A stretch of DNA of 64,000 nt, taken from assembly GCA_044507065.1 (NCBI GenBank), contig JBIQJY010000005.1, positions 1-64,000 of the forward strand, written 5' to 3'. Positions within the stretch are counted from its first letter, which is position 1. Every line of letters begins with the position of its first letter. Of the stretch, positions 16,739-24,932 are shown piece after piece. The notes beneath the pieces are model-generated. The model saw nothing but the letters and a program-made list of their open reading frames with translations, was not told the origin of the DNA and searched no databases. The stretch comes from SCN-69-37 sp044507065 (GTDB lineage: Bacteria > Acidobacteriota > Vicinamibacteria > Vicinamibacterales > SCN-69-37). Position numbers and translations under genes: made by a program.

Positions 16739-17803
16739 CTATCGCCGGATCGATCGCCCGGCGCTCGCCTGCGTCTCGAGCTGTCCGCAGCCGGCCGCGA
16801 CGTCGATGCCCCGCCGCTGCCGCATGGTGCACGGGATGCCCGCGGCGCGGACGACGGCGCGGAACGCGTCGGCCGACGCATCGGCGCTGTCGTGCCCGTC
16901 GTAGCCGGCCGTCGCGTTGAGGCGAATGAGGTTCAGGTGGGCGTCGATCCCCTTCAGCAGTTCGACGACGCGGGCGGCGTGTGCCGGGGAGTCGTTGACG
17001 CCGGCAATGAGCGTCCACGCGAAGAAGATACGGCGACCGGTGGCGGCGCTGTAGGTACGGCAGGCACCGATCAGGTCGTCAAGCGGCCACCGGTGGCCGA
17101 TCGGCACCAGGGCCGATCGCTCCTCATCCGTCGATCCGTGCAGGCTCACCCCCAGGCAGTACGGCTGCCGCTCCCCGGCCATGCGCACGATGCCCGGCAC
17201 GATACCGACCGTGTTGACCGTGATGCGCCTGGGGCTGACGGCCATGCCACGCGGGTCGCTCACGATGTCGAGCGCCGTCATCACCGCGTCGTAGTTGTGA
17301 AGCGGTTCGCCCATCCCCATGAGCACGATGTTGCGCAGGGTCTGCCCGCGTGCGGCAAGCACGCGGCGTACGTGCTGCACCTGGCCGACGATTTCGGCGG
17401 GGTGGAGATGGCGGGCGAAACCCATCTGGCCGGTGGCGCAGAACACGCAGCCCATGGCGCAGCCGGCCTGCGTGCTGATGCACGCGGTGAAGCGGCCCGG
17501 ATATCCCATGATGACCGTCTCGATGCGCTGCCCGTCGGCGAGCCGCAGCAGGAACTTCTCGGTGCGCCCGTCGGCGCTCGACGTCGCTTCGACGACGGCG
17601 GGCAGCGTCGCGGTGGGATCCGTCCCGGCCTGCCGTGCGAGCCAGCGGCGCAGCGGCGGGACGAGCCGCGCCTGGTCGGCCACATCGCCCGTCGCGGCAT
17701 GGAGTGCCTTCCACAGCGCCGCGGTATGGACCGGGCGCACGGCGTCCTCGCGCAGCCGCGCCGCCAGCTCGTCGAAGCGAAGGCCGTAGAGGTCGATGCT
17801 CAC
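16739..17803 (-). CDS. rlmN: Dual-specificity rRNA/tRNA adenine-C2 methyltransferase RlmN
   Basis: The 354-residue radical-SAM protein carries the cluster motif CAMGCVFCATG, preceded by CISTQAGC. It also has GMGEPLHNYDAV, the SAM-contact GVSLHGSTDEER, and a C-terminal cysteine (CTMRQRRGIDVAAGCGQL) used as the methyl-carrier residue. It methylates A2503 of 23S rRNA and A37 of some tRNAs. The start is a GTG with TATGCT eight bases upstream and no Shine-Dalgarno, so the message may be leaderless. Confidence 0.96.
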   Translation of the reverse strand: MSIDLYGLRFDELAARLREDAVRPVHTAALWKALHAATGDVADQARLVPPLRRWLARQAGTDPTATLPAVVEATSSADGRTEKFLLRLADGQRIETVIMGYPGRFTACISTQAGCAMGCVFCATGQMGFARHLHPAEIVGQVQHVRRVLAARGQTLRNIVLMGMGEPLHNYDAVMTALDIVSDPRGMAVSPRRITVNTVGIVPGIVRMAGERQPYCLGVSLHGSTDEERSALVPIGHRWPLDDLIGACRTYSAATGRRIFFAWTLIAGVNDSPAHAARVVELLKGIDAHLNLIRLNATAGYDGHDSADASADAFRAVVRAAGIPCTMRQRRGIDVAAGCGQLETQASAGRSIRR

Positions 17804-17833
17804 GTCGATCGAGCATACGACGACCGGGCCGCG

Positions 17834-18622
17834 TCAGACGATGCGGAAGCCGATCGACGGCTCGGGCACGGTCTCGAAGCCCAGGTGTTCGAGCATGCTC
17901 TGGGTTTCCGGCACCGGCCGCACGACGGCCACGTCGTAGCCCAGGGTGCGGGCGACCATGAGCGGCGTCAGCACGAGCGCGGTGCCGATGCCCCGGCCGC
18001 GATAGGCGGGGGCGACGGCCAGCGAGTAGAGCCCGGCCGATCGCTGGCCGAGAAACATTTCGGCCACGCCGGCGGGGCGGCCGTCGATGCGGGCCAGATA
18101 GTGGTGCAGCGGCTGGCGTGCGCCGCTGTCGAGGCCTTCGTAGATCAGTTCGCGTGGCCCGCGTGGTTCGCCGGAGGTGGTCGTCCAGATGTCGAGCCAC
18201 TCGCCGAGCTCACGCGGCGTGGTCACGCGGTCGACCGTCAGGCCGGGAAACCGCGACATCTCGCGTGAAAGGGTGGTCAGCCGAGCGCCCATGCAGACGC
18301 CGTCGGGCACGGCGGTGCAGCCGAGGGCTTCGAGTCGTGCGCCGAGGTCGGCCGGTTCGGTGCCCGCATCCGTGCGCCAGATGGCCGGCAGTCCCTGGAA
18401 GCGGAACTGGTCGACCAGCGCGGGGACCTGCGCGTCGGCATCGGCCGGCGGCAGGCGCGTCCAGAAGACGCCGTTCCATGTGTCGATGGCCACGCCGGTG
18501 ACGACCCAGGTGAGGTCCGCCGCGCGATGGCTGGTGGCGCAGGCGGCAGTACCGAGGTGGGCGAGCAGCTCGGTCTCGTTGGCGGAGGCAAGCTGCGGCC
18601 AGTCGTCACGGGTTGGACTCAT
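17834..18622 (-). CDS. GNAT-family N-acetyltransferase
   Basis: This protein of 262 residues has a C-terminal GNAT domain with the acetyl-CoA loop SLAVAPAYRGRGIGTALVL (R/Q-x-x-G-x-G/A) near residue 205, followed by MLEHLGFETV. The N-terminal 120 residues form a second, degenerate acetyltransferase-like half with several cysteines and tryptophans. Substrate is unknown. It lies 30 bp upstream of rlmN in the same direction and could be co-transcribed with it. Confidence 0.85.
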   Translation of the reverse strand: MSPTRDDWPQLASANETELLAHLGTAACATSHRAADLTWVVTGVAIDTWNGVFWTRLPPADADAQVPALVDQFRFQGLPAIWRTDAGTEPADLGARLEALGCTAVPDGVCMGARLTTLSREMSRFPGLTVDRVTTPRELGEWLDIWTTTSGEPRGPRELIYEGLDSGARQPLHHYLARIDGRPAGVAEMFLGQRSAGLYSLAVAPAYRGRGIGTALVLTPLMVARTLGYDVAVVRPVPETQSMLEHLGFETVPEPSIGFRIV

Positions 18623-18676
18623 CGTGCATCATCGATAGCACAGTTCGCATCGTCTCGATACCGGGGCCCGGTTTCG

Positions 18677-18705
18677 TAGATTTTTCGGGGGTCACACGGT
18701 ACAAT
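18677..18705 (+). promoter_or_regulatory. Putative sigma-70 promoter of the liv operon
   Basis: A good -10 hexamer TACAAT (18700-18705) lies in a small AT-rich island. A -35 with proper spacing (around 18677-18682) is weak. The predicted start near 18712 gives a leader of about 50 bases containing CCAGGAG before the GTG at 18762. Confidence 0.35.
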
Positions 18706-18761
18706 GCCGCCCTCATCAGGCGGCCAATTCTGGTCCCCGGCTCAACTCCAGGAGCGTACGC

Positions 18762-19934
18762 GTGAAGCCATTCGTGAGTCTCGTCCGGCTGGTCCTCGTC
18801 CTCGGTGCCGTGCTGCCATTCGCGGCGTGCGAGCGGCGGTCGGGACAGGCGGTCGACAGCGGCACGGGAGAGATCCTCGTCGGGTTCTACGGGTCGCTGA
18901 CCGGCGACGGCGCCTCGTTCGGCCAGTCGTCGCGCGAGGGCACCGAACTCGGGCTCGAGGAAGTCAACGCGTCGGGCGGCGTCCTCGGGGGACGGCCGCT
19001 GCGGCTGCTCATCGAGGACAACCAGAGCCGCCCCGAAGAGGCGTCGAATGCCGTCACGAAGCTCATCACGCAGGACGGCGTGGCGGCCGTGCTCGGCGAG
19101 GTCGCCAGCCGCCGCACGCTGGCGGCCGCGCCCGTGGCGCAGCGCTACCGCGTGCCGCTCATCACCCCGGCCTCGACCAACGAGCGGGTGACCGAGGTGG
19201 GCGACTACATCTTCCGCATCTGTTTCATCGACCCATTCCAGGGCGAGGTGCTCGCGAAGTTCGCCTACAACGACCTGAAGGCCCGGCGCGTCGCGGTCCT
19301 GCGCGACATCCAGCAGGACTATTCGGTCGGCCTGACCGAATCGATTGTCCGCAACTTCACCGCGCTCGGCGGCCAGGTGCTCGACCCGATCAGCTACAGC
19401 TCCGGCGACCCGGACTTCAAGGCTGTCCTCACGAGGATCCGCAGCCTCGAGCCGGACGCGATCTTTGCCACGGGCTATTACACCGAAGCGGCGATCATCG
19501 TCCGCCAGGCGCGTGAGCTCGGGCTCGAGGTGCCGATTCTCGGCGGCGACGGGTGGGTGGGTGATGCGCTGGCCAACGGCCGCGACGCCCTGCGCAACAC
19601 GTTCATCTCGAACCACTACTCGGGCGACAATCCGGCGCCCATCGTGCAGGAGTTCGTGGCGGCCTATCGCGCGAAGTACAACCGCGAGCCCGACGCGATT
19701 GCCGCCCTGGCCTATGATTCGGTGAAGGTGCTGGCCGATGCGTTCAACCGCGCCGGTTCGATCGATGGTCCGAGCGTGCGCGACGCGCTGGCCACGACCG
19801 ACATCGCCGGCGTCACCGGGCAGTTGACGATGAATGCCCAGCGCAACGTGGTGAAACCCGCGGTCATCCAGGAGGTCACCTACGCCAACGGCGAGGTGCA
19901 CTTCGTCTACCGCACCACGATCGCGCCGGACTGA
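18762..19934 (+). CDS. livJ: Branched-chain amino-acid-type ABC substrate-binding lipoprotein
   Basis: The 390-residue protein begins at a GTG with CCAGGAG upstream and has a lipoprotein signal (VLPFAACERR). The type I periplasmic-binding fold is recognised by VGFYGSLTGDGASFGQSSREGTELGLEEVNA-like sequence and PASTNERVT. It follows the LivJ/Leu-Ile-Val-binding pattern throughout, and a complete LivHMGF set follows in order. The ligand could be branched-chain amino acids, but this family also binds amides, urea or aromatic acids. Confidence 0.9.
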   Translation: MKPFVSLVRLVLVLGAVLPFAACERRSGQAVDSGTGEILVGFYGSLTGDGASFGQSSREGTELGLEEVNASGGVLGGRPLRLLIEDNQSRPEEASNAVTKLITQDGVAAVLGEVASRRTLAAAPVAQRYRVPLITPASTNERVTEVGDYIFRICFIDPFQGEVLAKFAYNDLKARRVAVLRDIQQDYSVGLTESIVRNFTALGGQVLDPISYSSGDPDFKAVLTRIRSLEPDAIFATGYYTEAAIIVRQARELGLEVPILGGDGWVGDALANGRDALRNTFISNHYSGDNPAPIVQEFVAAYRAKYNREPDAIAALAYDSVKVLADAFNRAGSIDGPSVRDALATTDIAGVTGQLTMNAQRNVVKPAVIQEVTYANGEVHFVYRTTIAPD

Positions 19935-19971
19935 TGCGCCCGGCCCGGCACGCCTCCGCCTGAACGACCGC

Positions 19972-20871
19972 ATGGAGACGCTGTTCCAGCAGATTATCAA
20001 CGGCATGTCGCTCGGCGCGATCTATGCCCTGATCGCGCTCGGCTACACGATGGTCTACGGCGTGCTGCGCCTGATCAACTTCGCGCACGGCGACGTCTAC
20101 ATGCTGGGGGCGTTTGCCGGCTACTACCTGGCCAACGCGCTCGGCCTCGACGGCAACCCGTCGGTCCTCTGGGCCATCCTCGTCACGATGGGGTCGATGG
20201 CCATCTGCGCGTGTATCGGCGTGGCCATCGAACGGCTGGCCTACCGCCCCGTCCGCAACCACCCGCGGATCACCGCGCTCATCACGGCCATCGGCGTCTC
20301 GCTGCTGCTCGAGTACGGCGGCCAGGTGGTCTTCGGCGCGACGCCGCGGTTCTTTCCGCAGATGATCGAGTCGCGCGCCATCGCGATTGGCGGCGTCCAG
20401 ATCACCAACCAGAACCTGCTCATCATTGTCGTGGCCATCGCGGTGATGTTCGGCCTCGAGTTCATCGTCCACCGCACGCGCATCGGCAAGGCCATGCGCG
20501 CGACGTCGCACAACGCCTCGGTGGCCAAGCTCATGGGCATCAACACCGATCGCGTCATTGCGTTCACGTTCGCGCTGGGGTCGGCGCTGGCCGCGGCCGG
20601 CGGCGTCCTCGTGGCGCTGGCGATTCCACGCATCGATCCGCTGATGGGGCTGATGACGGGACTCAAGGCGTTCGTGGCCGCCGTGCTCGGGGGCATCGGC
20701 AGCATCCCCGGGGCGATGGCCGGCGGGCTCATCATCGGCCTGATGGAGACGTGGCTGAGCGCCACCGCGTATTCGACCTATCGCGATGCCGTGGCGTTTG
20801 GCGTGCTCATCCTGATCCTGCTGGTGCGCCCCTCGGGCATCTTCGGATCGTCGGTCGTCGAGAAGGTATAG
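19972..20871 (+). CDS. livH: Branched-chain amino-acid ABC permease LivH
   Basis: This 299-residue inner-membrane protein has about eight hydrophobic helices. LivH signatures are QQIINGMSLGAIYALIALGYTM at the start, GVLRLINFAHGDVYMLGAF, and the EAA-like loop AVLGGIGSIPGAMAGGLIIG. It forms the permease heterodimer with LivM, whose gene follows after 6 bp. Confidence 0.95.
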   Translation: METLFQQIINGMSLGAIYALIALGYTMVYGVLRLINFAHGDVYMLGAFAGYYLANALGLDGNPSVLWAILVTMGSMAICACIGVAIERLAYRPVRNHPRITALITAIGVSLLLEYGGQVVFGATPRFFPQMIESRAIAIGGVQITNQNLLIIVVAIAVMFGLEFIVHRTRIGKAMRATSHNASVAKLMGINTDRVIAFTFALGSALAAAGGVLVALAIPRIDPLMGLMTGLKAFVAAVLGGIGSIPGAMAGGLIIGLMETWLSATAYSTYRDAVAFGVLILILLVRPSGIFGSSVVEKV

Positions 20872-20877
20872 CCGCGC

Positions 20878-21987
20878 ATGGGACTGCCGCGGAAACTGGC
20901 GACGATTGCAGCGGTTGGCGCGATCCTCCTCTTCCTGAACCAGCTGTTCGAGTCGGGCATCGGCGACATCGGCATCAATCCCTACTACGCCCGCATCGTC
21001 AGCCTGATCGGCATCAACATCACGCTGGCCGTCAGCCTGAACCTGATCAACGGGCTGGCCGGGCAGTTCTCCATCGGCCATGCGGGCTTCATGGCGGTGG
21101 GCGGCTATGCGGCCACCTACCTGACCGTCTACCACGGACAGGCGATTGCCGGCCTGGTGGGCGGCACGCCCACCGCGGGCGTGGGCAGCGCCATCGTGAT
21201 GGCCGCCAGCCTGACGGTGGGCGCACTGGCCGCGGGACTGGCGGGCCTCGTGGTGGGCATCCCGTCGCTGCGGCTCAAGGGCGACTATCTCGCCATCGTG
21301 ACGCTTGGATTCGGCGAGATCATCCGCGTCGTCATCCTGAACATCCCGGCCGTGGGCGGCGCCACGGGCTTCACCGCCGCACTGCCCATCACGAACTTCT
21401 TCTGGATCTTCGCCGTGGCCATCCTGACGATTGTCATCGTCCGCAACATCGCGCTGTCGACCTTCGGTCGCGCGCTCGGGGCGATCCGGAGCGACGAGGT
21501 GGCCGCCGACGCGATGGGCATCCACACGACGCGCTACAAGGTGCTGGCCTTCGTCATCAGCGCGGGCCTGGCCGGGATGGCCGGCGGGCTGTGGGGCCAG
21601 CTGTTCGCCAATCCGCTCAATCCGCAGAACCTGAACTTCGTGAAGTCGATCGAAGTGATCGTGATGATCGTCCTGGGCGGCATCGGATCGATTACCGGCG
21701 CCGTGCTTGGCGCGACGACGCTGACGATCCTGCCCGAGGCGCTGCGCACGTTCGACCAGCAGTTCCCGGGACTGCGCATGGTGATGTATGCGCTGCTGCT
21801 CATCCTGCTGATGATCTACCGGCCGCAGGGCATCATGGGCCGGCGCGAACTGAGCTTCGCGTGGCTGCGCGGCAAGCGCCCGGCCGAGCCGGCCCCCGCG
21901 ACGCCGGCGCCAAGCCGTCCGCTGCGCCGGAACAGATCCACGGTCGACACCGGGCGGAACGACGAGGGAGGGCCGGCCAATGGCTGA
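20878..21987 (+). CDS. livM: Branched-chain amino-acid ABC permease LivM
   Basis: The protein has 369 residues and multiple membrane helices, with LivM landmarks NLINGLAGQFSIGHAGFMAV, GDYLAIVTLGFGEI and VLGGIGSITGAVLGA. A soluble Pro/Arg-rich C-terminal tail of about 35 residues (PAEPAPATPAPSRPLRRN) is unusual but plausible. Its last 8 bases overlap the livG start, showing translational coupling. Confidence 0.95.
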   Translation: MGLPRKLATIAAVGAILLFLNQLFESGIGDIGINPYYARIVSLIGINITLAVSLNLINGLAGQFSIGHAGFMAVGGYAATYLTVYHGQAIAGLVGGTPTAGVGSAIVMAASLTVGALAAGLAGLVVGIPSLRLKGDYLAIVTLGFGEIIRVVILNIPAVGGATGFTAALPITNFFWIFAVAILTIVIVRNIALSTFGRALGAIRSDEVAADAMGIHTTRYKVLAFVISAGLAGMAGGLWGQLFANPLNPQNLNFVKSIEVIVMIVLGGIGSITGAVLGATTLTILPEALRTFDQQFPGLRMVMYALLLILLMIYRPQGIMGRRELSFAWLRGKRPAEPAPATPAPSRPLRRNRSTVDTGRNDEGGPANG

Positions 21988-22762
21988 TGCAGCCGCCTCG
22001 TCCTGGCTGCTCGACGTGCGAAACGTCACCCGACGCTTCGGCGGGCTGACGGCCGTCAAGAACCTGAACCTGCAGGTGGCGCGCGGCGCCCTCTACGGCC
22101 TCATCGGCCCGAACGGGGCGGGCAAGACCACCGTCTTCAACCTGCTCACCGGCGTCTACGCGCCGAGCGAGGGCGAGATCCATTTCAACGGCCGGCGCAT
22201 CCACGGCCGGCGTCCGTACGAGATTGCCACGCACGGCATCACCCGCACGTTCCAGAACATCCGCCTGTTCAGCGACATGACGGTGCTCGAGAACGTGATG
22301 ACCGCGCAGCACCTGCGGACGTCGCAGATGATTGCCGACGCGGTGCTGGGGTCCGGGCGGCACCATCGCGAGGAGCGGGAGACACGCGAGCGCGCCCGGC
22401 ACCTGCTTTCGATTTTCGATCTCGAAGCGGTGGCCGACGAGCCGGCCACGAGCCTGCCCTACGGCAGCCAGCGCCGGCTCGAGATTGCCCGGGCGCTGGC
22501 CACCGCGCCGACGCTGCTGCTGCTCGACGAGCCGGCCGCCGGCATGAATCCACAGGAGGCGGTGGAGTTGATGGACGTCATCCGCTGGATTCGCGACGAG
22601 TTCTCGCTGACGATCCTGCTCGTCGAGCACAACATGCGCGTCGTCATGGGCATCTGCGAAACGATTCACGTCATCGACCACGGCGAGTCGATCGCGACCG
22701 GCACTCCGGCCGACATCCAGTCCCACCCCAAGGTCATCGAGGCGTATCTGGGTGTCCGCTGA
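21980..22762 (+). CDS. livG: Branched-chain amino-acid ABC ATPase LivG
   Basis: The 260-residue nucleotide-binding protein has Walker A GPNGAGKTT, LivG-type GITRTFQNIRLF, a degenerate signature (LPYGSQRRLEIARALA, as usual for LivG) and Walker B LLLLDEPAAGMN. It energises the LivHM permease with LivF. It overlaps livM upstream and livF downstream. Confidence 0.95.
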   Translation: MADAAASSWLLDVRNVTRRFGGLTAVKNLNLQVARGALYGLIGPNGAGKTTVFNLLTGVYAPSEGEIHFNGRRIHGRRPYEIATHGITRTFQNIRLFSDMTVLENVMTAQHLRTSQMIADAVLGSGRHHREERETRERARHLLSIFDLEAVADEPATSLPYGSQRRLEIARALATAPTLLLLDEPAAGMNPQEAVELMDVIRWIRDEFSLTILLVEHNMRVVMGICETIHVIDHGESIATGTPADIQSHPKVIEAYLGVR

Positions 22763-23477
22763 TCAGCCGATGCTGTCGCTCGAGTCGGTCGACGTCTTCT
22801 ATGGCGGCATTCACGCGCTGCGCGGCGTGTCGCTCACGGTGCGCGCCGGCGAGGTCGTCACGCTCATCGGGGCGAACGGGGCGGGGAAGTCGACGACGCT
22901 GCGCGCCATCTGCGGGCTGCTGAAGCCGGCGAGCGGACGGATCCGCTTCGAGGGCGCCGACATCACCGGCCTGCCGGCACACACGCTGGTGCCGCGCGGT
23001 ATCTCGATGGCGCCCGAGGGCCGCGGCGTGTTCGCCAACCTGACGGTGGTCGAGAACCTCGAGATGGGCGCGTATCTCGTGAACGACAAGGCGCAGATCC
23101 GCGAGGACCTCGAACGCGGGTTCACGATGTTCCCGCGCCTGCGCGAACGCATGAAGCAGCCGGCCGGCACGCTGTCGGGCGGCGAACAGCAGATGCTCGC
23201 CATCGCGCGCGCGCTGATGTCGCGGCCGAAACTGCTGCTGCTCGACGAGCCCTCGCTCGGCCTGGCGCCGATCGTCTGTCAGACCATCTTCAGCACCATC
23301 GACGCGATCAAGAGCACGGGCACGACGGTGCTGCTCGTCGAGCAGAACGCCAACGCGGCGCTGCACCACGCCGACCGCGCCTACGTCCTCGAAACCGGCG
23401 CGGTCATCCTCGAAGGCCCGGCCGCCGAGATTGCCGGGCATCCGCGCGTTCGCGAAGCCTACCTCGGCGAAGCCTGA
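22752..23477 (+). CDS. livF: Branched-chain amino-acid ABC ATPase LivF
   Basis: The 241-residue protein has Walker A GANGAGKST, the signature TLSGGEQQMLAIARALM and Walker B LLLLDEPSLGLAP, all typical of LivF. It starts at a GTG 11 bases inside livG; an ATG at 22770 is an alternative. It completes the five-gene operon and is followed by a hairpin shared with the convergent activator gene. Confidence 0.95.
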   Translation: MSADQPMLSLESVDVFYGGIHALRGVSLTVRAGEVVTLIGANGAGKSTTLRAICGLLKPASGRIRFEGADITGLPAHTLVPRGISMAPEGRGVFANLTVVENLEMGAYLVNDKAQIREDLERGFTMFPRLRERMKQPAGTLSGGEQQMLAIARALMSRPKLLLLDEPSLGLAPIVCQTIFSTIDAIKSTGTTVLLVEQNANAALHHADRAYVLETGAVILEGPAAEIAGHPRVREAYLGEA

Positions 23478-23479
23478 TT

Positions 23480-23498
23480 GCCGGCGTGACGTCGCGCG

Positions 23499-23508
<10 letters not shown>
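23480..23508. terminator. Hairpin between convergent livF and the sigma-54 activator gene
   Basis: A stem GCCGGC/GCCGGC extended by TGACG/CGTCA with one mismatch and a 5-base loop lies at the junction. It overlaps the last codons of the activator gene. It can fold on both strands and probably ends both transcripts. Confidence 0.55.
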
Positions 23509-24566
<1,058 letters not shown>

Positions 24567-24583
24567 ATGACGGCGACCAGAAT

Positions 24584-24626
24584 ATATAACGGCCGCCCCC
24601 TGGTGCGACATCAAATATAACGGCCG
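24584..24626. promoter_or_regulatory. Direct repeats ATATAACGGCCG x2, candidate activator sites
   Basis: Two identical 12-bp copies lie at 24584-24595 and 24615-24626, exactly 31 bp (about three helical turns) apart, in an AT-rich island. A weaker copy (9 of 12) overlaps the activator start at 24565. They are 76-118 bp upstream of the predicted sigma-54 start at about 24702, the normal range for enhancer-binding proteins. They also lie 18-60 bp before the activator ATG, so autoregulation is possible. Confidence 0.6.
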
Positions 24627-24674
24627 AAGGGCCCGCGAGCCGCGACTTTCCCCGACCTTCCGCACATTCCAAGC

Positions 24675-24691
24675 CTGGCCCGCCGCTTGCA
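24675..24691 (+). promoter_or_regulatory. Putative sigma-54 promoter of the TonB receptor gene
   Basis: CTGGCCCGCCGCTTGCA matches the sigma-54 consensus with an excellent -12 element (TTGCA), an intact GG at -24 and correct spacing. Counting from the C at -12 puts +1 at A24702, three bases before the GTG of the Cys-rich leader ORF. The adjacent divergent sigma-54 activator gene and upstream direct repeats make this much more convincing than an isolated match. Confidence 0.65.
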
Positions 24692-24704
24692 GAAGGGAGT
24701 GACC

Positions 24705-24797
24705 GTGAACTCGCTCGCCTGCTGCTGTTGTCGTCGTTGTCGTGCCGTCGCGCCCTGTCGGGCCGCGTGTACGCACCCGACGGCCGCCCGGGCCTGA
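24705..24797 (+). CDS. Cys-rich leader peptide upstream of TonB receptor
   Basis: This 30-residue open frame starts at GTG and begins MNSLACCCCRRCRA, with seven Cys codons in total (residues 6, 7, 8, 9, 12, 18, 22), and ends at TGA 24795. Its first eight residues match the leader peptide of the sulfate operon (36640) in the pattern M-x-S-L-[AS]-C-C-C. It lies between the predicted sigma-54 start and the receptor gene. Poly-Cys upstream frames act as cysteine-responsive attenuators in mycobacteria; the same role is inferred here. AAGGGAG sits before the GTG but would be outside the transcript if the sigma-54 start is right. A GTG six bases upstream is an alternative start. Confidence 0.6.
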   Translation: MNSLACCCCRRCRAVAPCRAACTHPTAARA

Positions 24798-24871
24798 AGC
24801 AGACGCACCACCTCGCTTCGCTCCCGCCGCGTCCGCCGGCACCTGTCCTCATCCATTCATGACGTAAACCG

Positions 24872-24920
24872 CCGCGGGCCTCCTGGGCCCGCGGCCTGAC
24901 GGCCGATCCGCCGATCGGCC
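24872..24920 (+). promoter_or_regulatory. Two hairpins in the receptor leader, the second abutting the Shine-Dalgarno
   Basis: The first hairpin is CCGCGGGCC/GGCCCGCGG with a 5-base loop (24872-24894). The second is GGCCGATC/GATCGGCC with a 4-base loop (24901-24920); it ends directly at the AGGAG (24921-24925) of the receptor gene. Both are perfect stems. Neither has a T-run, so they may control ribosome access or Rho-dependent termination rather than act as simple intrinsic terminators. Stalling on Cys codons upstream could change which structure forms. Confidence 0.5.
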
Positions 24921-24932
24921 AGGAGTGTGTCC

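Noticed and set aside
19876..22059. A 727-codon open frame antisense to livH-livM
   Set aside because: Low-complexity His/Arg/Asp composition and opposite strand to four well-supported liv genes.
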